Assembly (NCBI GenBank): GCA_049281195.1
Contig: JBAPRR010000319.1
Span: 1-12,355 of the forward strand
Length of the DNA stretch: 12,355 bases
Source of the DNA: JBAPRR01 sp049281195
GTDB lineage: Bacteria; Actinomycetota; Acidimicrobiia; Acidimicrobiales; CAVXTF01
Direction: 5' to 3'
Position 1 is the first letter of the stretch, and every line of letters begins with the position of its first letter. Below are positions 7,413 through 12,355 of the stretch, in pieces. The notes beneath the pieces were generated by a model, which was not told where the DNA came from, searched no databases, and saw nothing but the letters and a program-made list of their open reading frames with translations. Position numbers and translations under genes: made by a program.

Positions 7413-7546
7413 CTCGGGCCGATCAACGGGGCTTCATCACCTCCAGGTTCTCCGGTCTCCTGCCGATGACCTGAGGTGGATCGCTGTGGGCGGGCAGGCC
7501 TGCCGGTTCACGAGAGGCATCAACGCTTAGCGGCCAGGGAATGCCG

Positions 7547-8737
7547 ATGACCGACGGGCACGGGGGAGTGGAACCGGACCAGATCGAGCACGGTGGCGTC
7601 CGCACGCTGATGCGGCTGCCCCGGATGCGAACCACCGGTGTGGGAACTTCTTCGGAAGAACAGATCCGTGCCGCCAGTGAAGAGACCTGGCAGCCCCGAA
7701 ACTCGAGAGGGCCGCTACGCAAGCGGACCGAGGTCCTCACCTACCTGTCCGGTGTCGCCGGGATCGTCGAATTGTGGCTCCTCGGGCGCGCGCATCTCCT
7801 CGAATCAAGACCATTTTGGCTCCTCGGAGCAGTTCTGTTGGTTGCCGCAGGATCCGGATGGCTGGGCGACTCTCTTTACCGCTCCCACCCGTCGACCAAA
7901 TCCCTCCATCTGAGGGTTGCGTGCCAGACCATCAGCGTGACGATCGTCATCTATCTCATCGGATGGGGCCCCGCGCTTGCGATCGGATACGCCTTCCCGC
8001 TTCTCAACACGAGCTTCTTCGTCGGGCGACGAGGGCGCTGGGCGCTGGCGATCTGGCCTGTGCTCTGCCTTGCGATCGCACAGATTCTGGTCGACACCGG
8101 AAACGTCTCGTTGTTGATCTCCCACAAGATCTCAAATGGACTGGCGGTCCTCGACGTCTTCGCCGTCTTGTTCGTGTGGCTGCAGATCAGCCAGCTCACC
8201 AACGGCAAAGAGCTCGCCGAACGCGAGCTGACTTTCGCTGCTTCCCATGACTCGCTCACCGGGCTTTTGAACCGGTCCGCGCTGGCGTCAAAACTTCAAG
8301 GTCTGGTGGCAGGGGAGAACAGGAGCCCGAAACCGGTGGCCGTCATGTTTTGCGACATGCTCGGCTTCAAGGATGTGAACGACTGCTTCGGTCACGACGC
8401 GGGTGACCAGGCTCTGATCGAGGTATCCCGGCGGCTTCTCGCTACTTTCCGCGGGGAGGACCTGGTGGCACGTTTCGCCGGAGACGAGTTCGTCGTCGCA
8501 CTCGCAGCCGTGAGCGAATCTTCGAGCGTCGTGAGCGCCGGTGAGCGCGTCCTCGATGCTCTTGAGGTGCCGGTTCGTCTCGGAACCGGCTCTGTGTTCT
8601 TGGGTATGAGCATCGGGATCGCCTTCAGCTCTACGGGGAAGATGGGCGCGGACCGGCTCCTCGCCGAGGCCGACAAGGCCATGTACGAGGCGAAGGCATT
8701 GCACAAGTCGTCGTGGGTCCTCCGGGAGCTCGACTGA
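7547..8737 (+). CDS. Membrane-bound diguanylate cyclase (GGDEF domain, AGDEF variant)
   Basis: A 396-residue protein that makes cyclic di-GMP from two GTP at the inner face of the membrane. Residues 1-60 are a hydrophilic tail. About five or six transmembrane segments follow between 64 and 216, and the GGDEF domain runs from ~230 to 390. It opens with HDSLTGLLNR (234-243). Asp270, in CDMLGFK, is the metal ligand, and Lys275, Asn279 and Asp287 are in place. The signature is AGDEF (311-315), a variant known in active cyclases. RxxD (Arg302-Asp305) sits exactly five residues before it, the inhibitory I-site. The usual second Asp of DLD is Leu, and the C-terminal end lacks the common GRNR. The ATG at 7547 is chosen over 7541 because AGGGA (7536-7540) is adjacent to the first ATG but six bases from the second. 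The membrane part resembles no sensor domain I can name. Confidence 0.9.
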   Translation: MTDGHGGVEPDQIEHGGVRTLMRLPRMRTTGVGTSSEEQIRAASEETWQPRNSRGPLRKRTEVLTYLSGVAGIVELWLLGRAHLLESRPFWLLGAVLLVAAGSGWLGDSLYRSHPSTKSLHLRVACQTISVTIVIYLIGWGPALAIGYAFPLLNTSFFVGRRGRWALAIWPVLCLAIAQILVDTGNVSLLISHKISNGLAVLDVFAVLFVWLQISQLTNGKELAERELTFAASHDSLTGLLNRSALASKLQGLVAGENRSPKPVAVMFCDMLGFKDVNDCFGHDAGDQALIEVSRRLLATFRGEDLVARFAGDEFVVALAAVSESSSVVSAGERVLDALEVPVRLGTGSVFLGMSIGIAFSSTGKMGADRLLAEADKAMYEAKALHKSSWVLRELD

Positions 8738-8774
8738 GCTCCTATCTGCTTTATTCGATTTGCGTTCAAAAGCG

Positions 8775-8849
8775 CTGACGCCGGGGTAAGAAAGGCGCCA
8801 ACCCGAAAAGTCGCCCCGGCCGAATTCTGTGTGAAGTCGCCAGGCGCAG
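8775..8849 (+). promoter_or_regulatory. Foldable 5' leader of the secreted peptidase gene, class unknown
   Basis: Two strong helices can form in the 137-base gap before the peptidase. One pairs CTGACGCC (8775-8782) with GGCGCAG (8843-8849), leaving one bulged A. The other pairs GCCGGGG (8780-8786) perfectly with CCCCGGC (8814-8820). They share bases 8780-8782, so they compete or must partly open. The ribosome site (GAGGAG, 8858-8863) lies just outside. This resembles a regulatory leader, but I recognise no riboswitch family. GC-rich DNA forms such stems by chance fairly often. Confidence 0.3.
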
Positions 8850-8874
8850 ATCAAAACGAGGAGCCTTTCATTAA

Positions 8875-9723
8875 ATGCACGCGCCCTTTCTTCGCCCGCT
8901 TCGGTCGGCGATCGCTGTTTCTGTTGCTGCCATTGGCACGGTTTCGGTTCTCACGTTGGCTTTTGCAGCTCCCAGTAATGCTCTCGCAACGCCGGAAGTC
9001 GCCGGCACGACCGTTCACGTAGCGAACGGTGCTCCCCGCTGGGGCGATACCCAGTCAGACAACTGGTCCGGTTACGACCTGGGTTACCTGAGCACCAACA
9101 CCCTCTACACCTCGATCAGCGGAACTTGGATCGTCCCGACGGCGAAGCAGGAGACATCAGGACAGGCCGAGCACGGTGCCACCTGGATCGGCATCGGTGG
9201 AGGGTGCCTCAACACGAGTTGCAGCGAGAGCGACAACACCCTGATCCAAGCCGGGACCGAGCAGGACATCTCCAAAGCGGGAAAGGCTTCTTACTCCGCG
9301 TGGTACGAGATCATCCCCGAGACATCGACCACGGAGTCCATCACGGTGCATCCCGGTGACACGGTCAACTGCTCCATCACCCAGACGAGCACGGGGGAAT
9401 GGACGATCGTCCTCAAAGACGCGACCGATGGTCAGAGTTTCACCAAGCAGCTCCAGTACAGCTCGGACTACTCCACCGCCGAGTGGATCGTAGAGACTCC
9501 CGTCACGGTCGGAACGGGCGGTACCGGCATTTCATCGCTACCGAACCTCGGTGACGTCCACTTCAAAAAGGCCGAGGTGAATGGGTCGAATGCCAACCTG
9601 GCGCCGGACAACGCGATGCAACTCGTGAACTCGGACAACCAGCCCATAGCTACGCCGTCGAACCCGAACAAGAAGGGGAACGCCTTCGTGGACTGCACCT
9701 ACGCGACCACCTGCACCCTGTGA
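8875..9723 (+). CDS. Secreted G1-family (eqolisin/A4-type) glutamic endopeptidase
   Basis: A 282-residue precursor. The signal peptide runs to about residue 38 (Arg7/Arg10, a long Ala/Val-rich core, Ala-Leu-Ala cleavage site). The mature part matches the G1 peptidase fold, the fungal eqolisin/scytalidoglutamic type. It has NWSGYD (63-68), GTWIVP (83-88), ATWIGIGG (102-109), LIQAGT (123-128), YSAWYEIIP (140-148), the VHPGD turn and AEWIVE (202-207). In this family a Gln and a Glu form the catalytic pair. Gln125 in LIQAGT and Glu203 in AEWIVE are the expected equivalents. Five cysteines (111, 116, 166, 274, 280) could form disulfides. There is only a short stretch between signal and catalytic domain, so the long propeptide of fungal members is absent. 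Eqolisins work at acid pH, which would suit an acidic habitat. The ATG has a GAGGAG site 11 bases upstream. Confidence 0.85.
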   Translation: MHAPFLRPLRSAIAVSVAAIGTVSVLTLAFAAPSNALATPEVAGTTVHVANGAPRWGDTQSDNWSGYDLGYLSTNTLYTSISGTWIVPTAKQETSGQAEHGATWIGIGGGCLNTSCSESDNTLIQAGTEQDISKAGKASYSAWYEIIPETSTTESITVHPGDTVNCSITQTSTGEWTIVLKDATDGQSFTKQLQYSSDYSTAEWIVETPVTVGTGGTGISSLPNLGDVHFKKAEVNGSNANLAPDNAMQLVNSDNQPIATPSNPNKKGNAFVDCTYATTCTL

Positions 9724-9754
9724 TCAACAGAAGGACAAACTGCAAGCCCTAAAG

Positions 9755-9788
9755 AACGGCTCCGCTCCATCTGTTGGGCGGAGCCGTT
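9755..9788 (+). terminator. Strong intrinsic-type terminator hairpin after the G1 peptidase
   Basis: AACGGCTCCGC (9755-9765) pairs perfectly with GCGGAGCCGTT (9778-9788) across a 12-base loop. It sits 31 bases after the peptidase stop. The stem ends in T's followed by one more T, and on the other strand an A-rich flank gives a similar short U-run, so it might act both ways. It separates the peptidase from the next plus-strand gene. Confidence 0.8.
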
Positions 9789-9854
9789 TGCGCGTCAGCG
9801 CAACTTCGCCATGCCGGTATGGTTGCCGCTTGATCACGAAATCAGAGGTGATGC

Positions 9855-10364
9855 ATGGGCGCCGGCTCCGGTAACACAGGGTCCAGATCCGAGGAAACCC
9901 TTACCTGGCATCGGATCTTCGCAGCGTCTGCATTCAACGAGGCCTGGGATCTCATCGAGAAGACCGACCGGTCGTCCGCCGACGACGCCGCTCTTCTCGC
10001 CTCCACCTTCGCCTCGCGTTATCACTGGGAGCAGGTCGGCTCAGATGAGAACAGGGTGGTGGGGGACTGGCAGATCGCGCATGTCGCATCGATGCTCGGG
10101 TATCCGGCCATGGCGCTCCAATTCGCCAGGGCCGCCCTCGATCGTGCCGTGGAGAAGGGCTTCGAAGGCTGGCGCCTGGCGTCATGCCATGAGGGCATGG
10201 CGAGAGCCCACGCCTGCTTCGGCAACGACGCCGAAAGGGACCGGCACATCAAGACGGCGCTGCGCCTTTTGGACAGCGTCGACGACGTGGAGGAGAGGCG
10301 GATAATCGAGTCGCAGCTGCAGTCGGTTCCCGGTTATATCCCTTCCACTTCCACAGACGAGTGA
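9855..10364 (+). CDS. Small all-helical (TPR-like) cytoplasmic protein, function unknown
   Basis: A 169-residue soluble protein with no signal or membrane segment. The start at 9855 is supported by an excellent ribosome site (AGAGGTGA). It is predicted largely alpha-helical, with paired helices reminiscent of tetratricopeptide repeats: ALLASTFASRYHWEQVG (46-62), GDWQIAHVASMLGYPAMALQFARAAL (70-95) and GWRLASCHEGMARAHACFGN (105-124). The combination of an HW pair, GDWQ and a following Ala/Leu helix pair recurs in uncharacterised actinobacterial proteins that I have seen only as hypothetical. No catalytic motif is apparent; a protein-protein interaction role is a guess. Its stop lies 7 bases from the convergent stop of the SnoaL-like gene, with no clear terminator between them. 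The first 14 residues look disordered. Confidence 0.75.
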   Translation: MGAGSGNTGSRSEETLTWHRIFAASAFNEAWDLIEKTDRSSADDAALLASTFASRYHWEQVGSDENRVVGDWQIAHVASMLGYPAMALQFARAALDRAVEKGFEGWRLASCHEGMARAHACFGNDAERDRHIKTALRLLDSVDDVEERRIIESQLQSVPGYIPSTSTDE

Positions 10365-10371
10365 CGCCCGT

Positions 10372-10794
10372 CTAGGACTTCCACCCCTTCATGACCTGCT
10401 CGACCCACCACGCCGGAGCGACGTTCAAGAGCGTCTGCAGATCCCAATAGTCCACCCACCGCGAGATCTTCCCGTCTGTGATCTCGACTACACAGGCGAT
10501 CTGAAGGCCAAGCTCTTCTCCGGTCTTCCAGGTCCACGTTTCTGTTCGCTCGGCCATCACCGCGTTGTCGTCCGCCACCACGTTTTGAAGCTCGGTGGAG
10601 ATCTCCACTCCTTCGAACGCCAGTCGCAGGCGTGCCACGACCTCGTTCCCACCGCTCGCTACATCGTCTGGCGGAGTGGCCGCGTCGGTGTACTCAGCGT
10701 CGTCATTGAACAGCCCGGCGATCGTGTCGAAGTCCTTGGCGTCGATGGAGCTCCAGAGACGTTGCGTCAGCTCCAGATTCCCTTCGGTGGTCAT
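10372..10794 (-). CDS. SnoaL-like / limonene-1,2-epoxide hydrolase-like NTF2-fold protein
   Basis: A 140-residue protein with the cone-shaped NTF2 fold pattern: an N-terminal helix pair (LELTQRLWSSIDAKDFDTI), an acidic turn LFNDDAEYTD (28-37), then curved strands ending in GKISRWVDYWD (108-118). This resembles limonene-epoxide hydrolase and SnoaL-type polyketide cyclases. In the hydrolase the catalytic triad is Asp-Arg-Asp. Here Arg83 is followed two residues later by Glu85 (ERTE) instead of Asp, while Asp115/Asp118 remain in the second cluster. Activity is therefore uncertain, and the substrate unknown. It lies 41 bases downstream of the TetR regulator on the same strand and is probably co-transcribed with and controlled by it. 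AGAGAGG upstream supports the ATG at 10794. Confidence 0.8.
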   Translation of the reverse strand: MTTEGNLELTQRLWSSIDAKDFDTIAGLFNDDAEYTDAATPPDDVASGGNEVVARLRLAFEGVEISTELQNVVADDNAVMAERTETWTWKTGEELGLQIACVVEITDGKISRWVDYWDLQTLLNVAPAWWVEQVMKGWKS

Positions 10795-10835
10795 TCGTCG
10801 GCCTCTCTGTCGTTGGTACGGGTTGGCGATGGTAG

Positions 10836-11555
10836 TCAGATGCCGAATCGGTAGGCGATGCCGTCGATCAGCGATTCCAGGCCCAGCTCGAAACGGGCAT
10901 TCATGACTTCATCGGAGACCGAGCTGAAATCGTGGAGCGACAGGTTGGGGTAATCCGCGCCATTGGCCAGTCGTTGGAACCGCTTCGCGTGCTTGCGACC
11001 GGGGGTCACACGCTCCCGGGCTTGTGTATCAGGGAGCATCTCGCGATGGGCCAGCTCGGCGTGAGCACCACCATCGGCATACGCGTGTACTGCGTTTGCA
11101 GAGTCGAGCGCGGCAGGGGCGGAAAGCCCCGCATCGACCAGGACCGAGACCATCTGCTCTGATCGTTCCATTCCGTTCGGTGTCGGCGCGAGAAATGCAC
11201 GCGGCGATACGTCGAGGAGCCAGGGATGCCTGATGATCGCCTGGCGCGAGTGCAGCGCCGCTGACCTCAGATACGAGCGCCAACCGATCGGCTCCGCCTT
11301 CATGGGGATCATCTCGGACTGAACGGCGTTGACCATCAGCTCAACAACATCCTCCTTGTTGGCAGCGTGGCGGTATATGGCCATCGGAGCAACGCCGAGG
11401 TGTGCGGCCAGGCTCCGCATCGTCACCGCGCTCAGCCCTTCAGCGTCTGCGAGTCGCAGCGCCGCTTGTGAGATCGACTCGGGACTCAATGCAACGCGCT
11501 GCGGAGCCGGGTCGCTCAAGCGCTCCCAAGGATCGGCAACTTCACGCTTGGTCAC
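10836..11555 (-). CDS. TetR-family transcriptional regulator
   Basis: A 239-residue one-component repressor. The N-terminal DNA-binding domain is clear. Helix 1 is SPESISQAALRLADAEGLSA (24-43). The helix-turn-helix follows with MRSLAAHLGVAPMAIYRHAANKEDVVELM (46-74), including the conserved YRH and the lysine-containing turn. The rest is a helical ligand-binding domain of the TetR_C type; its effector cannot be read. The start is a GTG at 11555: upstream in-frame codons reach a stop at 11586-11588 without an alternative start. No Shine-Dalgarno precedes the GTG, which would fit a leaderless transcript. An inverted repeat just upstream could be its own operator. The SnoaL-like gene follows 41 bases downstream on the same strand, the likely regulated partner. 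It is divergent from cobQ. Confidence 0.9.
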   Translation of the reverse strand: MTKREVADPWERLSDPAPQRVALSPESISQAALRLADAEGLSAVTMRSLAAHLGVAPMAIYRHAANKEDVVELMVNAVQSEMIPMKAEPIGWRSYLRSAALHSRQAIIRHPWLLDVSPRAFLAPTPNGMERSEQMVSVLVDAGLSAPAALDSANAVHAYADGGAHAELAHREMLPDTQARERVTPGRKHAKRFQRLANGADYPNLSLHDFSSVSDEVMNARFELGLESLIDGIAYRFGI

Positions 11556-11558
11556 GGG

Positions 11559-11572
11559 TAACGACGTTAACG
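11559..11572. promoter_or_regulatory. Candidate TetR operator / promoter overlap
   Basis: TAACG-A-CGTTA (11559-11569) is a perfect 5+5 inverted repeat, overlapped by the palindrome CGTTAACG (11565-11572). It sits only 4 bases upstream of the regulator's GTG. On the minus strand TAACGT could serve as a -10 element placed for a leaderless start, so a bound repressor would block its own promoter. The position fits autoregulation; the function is inferred. Confidence 0.45.
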
Positions 11573-11594
11573 AAGCAGAACCTCTTCATCGGGT

Positions 11595-11711
11595 CAGGAT
11601 CGCCGAATCCGCAGGTAGGAGCGGTAAAATTCCCCGTCCCGTTGCGGCGACCGGGTGATCGGGCGGCCGGCTCGAATAGCGGGTCGCCCGTGGTTGGGAC
11701 AGGCTCCTGCA
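11595..11711 (+). promoter_or_regulatory. Possible degenerate cobalamin-riboswitch-like leader before cobQ
   Basis: GGTAAAATTCC (11623-11633) followed by GTCCCG recalls the GGTGAAATTCC...CCCGC core of cobalamin riboswitches. GACAGGCTCCTGC (11698-11710) recalls the B12 box but is one base shorter between CAGG and CCTG. The spacing, about 75 bases, is in the family's range and the next gene makes a cobalamin precursor. Against it, the ACTGT block is not recognisable and the only credible cobQ starts fall inside the element. Confidence 0.2.
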
Positions 11712-12355
11712 ATCACGCCCCCACTCGGTAACCCGCGTACCCACTGCCACGATCTCGAAGGCGCTCTGCTTGTGTGCGGCACAGGTAGCGACGTCGGCAA
11801 GAGCGCGTTCGTGACGGGCTTGTGCCGCCTCCTCTCCAGACGTCGGGTTTCTGTGGCTCCCTTCAAAGCGCAGAACATGTCTCTCAACTCATGGGTCACC
11901 CACGACGGAGCGGAGATCGGTCGCGCTCAGGGTGTGCAGGCTGTGGCAGCGGGGATTCCGGCCGAGGCCGTGATGAACCCGGTGTTGCTGAAGCCCACTG
12001 GCGAGCGTCAAAGCCAGGTGATCGTTCTCGGAGAACCGCTGGCGGACCTGGATGTAGCTGCCTACCAACGGGCCATGGCGGGCCTGGTGCATGTCGTGCA
12101 CGACTCGCTCGAGGACCTGCGCACCCGGTTCGACGTCGTGATCTGCGAAGGAGCGGGCAGCCCTGCGGAGATAAACCTCCTCGAACACGACATCGTGAAT
12201 CTGCGCTTCGCTCAGCGAGAAGGCCTTCAGTCCATCGTGATCGGGGACATCGACCGAGGGGGAGTACTGGCGTCGCTCTACGGAACCGTCGGCCTGTTGC
12301 CGGGGGATCTGCGTGAATTGATCCGCGGATTCGTCATCAACAAGTTCCGCGGCGA
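11655..12355 (+). CDS. cobQ: Cobyric acid synthase CobQ, N-terminal part (3' end outside window)
   Basis: The frame reads through to the right edge, giving about 233 of a usual ~490 residues. CobQ amidates adenosylcobyrinic acid a,c-diamide at four side chains with glutamine and ATP to give adenosylcobyric acid. The ATP-binding domain is unmistakable: ALLVCGTGSDVGKS, APFKAQNMSLNSWVT, EIGRAQGVQA, MNPVLLKPTGERQSQV, EGAGSPAEINL, DIDRGGVLASLYGT and INKFRG. The glutaminase half lies beyond the window. The start is unresolved. In-frame candidates after the stop at 11625 are GTG 11655, TTG 11694 and GTG 11772. None has a clear ribosome site, and 11772 would remove the first beta strand (GALLV). GTG 11655 is given as the outer limit and would add some 34 residues not usual in the family. 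Confidence 0.9.
   Translation, partial: MIGRPARIAGRPWLGQAPAITPPLGNPRTHCHDLEGALLVCGTGSDVGKSAFVTGLCRLLSRRRVSVAPFKAQNMSLNSWVTHDGAEIGRAQGVQAVAAGIPAEAVMNPVLLKPTGERQSQVIVLGEPLADLDVAAYQRAMAGLVHVVHDSLEDLRTRFDVVICEGAGSPAEINLLEHDIVNLRFAQREGLQSIVIGDIDRGGVLASLYGTVGLLPGDLRELIRGFVINKFRG

Noticed and set aside
7493..7504. 12-base perfect palindrome GGCAGGCCTGCC
   Set aside because: It lies in a gap with no matching second copy and no clear promoter. GC-rich palindromes of this size are expected by chance.
7423..7540. Minus-strand reading frame in the gap between the methyltransferase and the cyclase, ending RRPENLEVMKPR
   Set aside because: The end looks protein-like, but the frame runs back into the cyclase gene, has no ribosome site and resembles no family I know. 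A remnant cannot be shown.
8775..8849. c-di-AMP (ydaO) riboswitch before the peptidase gene
   Set aside because: GCCAA and GAAT fragments and a CGCC/GGCG closing pair are reminiscent, but the element is too short and the conserved CCCGTCAGCTAACC block is missing. No GEMM (c-di-GMP) GACGCAAAGCC block is present either.
11594..12188. Long minus-strand and other-frame open frames across the cobQ region
   Set aside because: They are shadows of the cobQ frame, which carries every family motif.

Overview
The window is a GC-rich chromosomal stretch, dense in genes and free of mobile elements, CRISPR arrays and RNA genes other than regulatory leaders. GTG starts, a SigE-type ECF sigma factor, a secreted cysteine-repeat protein and a riboflavin leader of the streptomycete style suggest a high-GC actinobacterium. 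An Acidimicrobiia-like lineage is possible, but the genus cannot be read from this sequence.

Layout. (1) 1-702: C-terminal half of an MFS-type transporter, cut by the left edge, overlapping tail to tail with the next gene. (2) 679-2438, minus: an ECF sigma factor translationally coupled to a single-pass membrane protein with a large extracytoplasmic beta-propeller-like domain, probably a signalling pair. (3) 2554-3972: an aldehyde dehydrogenase. (4) 4100-5203: an exported protein with seven Cys-Cys repeats, probably a disulfide-pinned seven-bladed propeller. (5) 5232-7412: an FMN riboswitch, then a riboflavin synthase fused to 3,4-dihydroxy-2-butanone-4-phosphate synthase (RibE-RibB order), then a SAM-dependent methyltransferase overlapping it by 10 bases. 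(6) 7547-8737: a membrane diguanylate cyclase with an intact product-inhibition site. (7) 8875-9723: a secreted G1 (eqolisin-type) glutamic peptidase with a foldable 5' leader and a strong terminator. (8) 9855-10364: a small helical protein of unknown function. (9) 10372-11555, minus: a TetR-family regulator followed by a SnoaL/limonene-epoxide-hydrolase-like protein. (10) From about 11655 to the right edge: the N-terminal half of cobyric acid synthase CobQ.

The most notable unit is the riboflavin locus. Two rib enzymes sit in one polypeptide in an order that differs from the common RibBA fusion. The FMN riboswitch in front of it has altered bases near its 3' core, and the methyltransferase is tied into the same transcript. 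The sigma factor/propeller pair and the strictly periodic seven-repeat exported protein come next in interest. No wholly new multi-gene system could be established from sequence reading alone.
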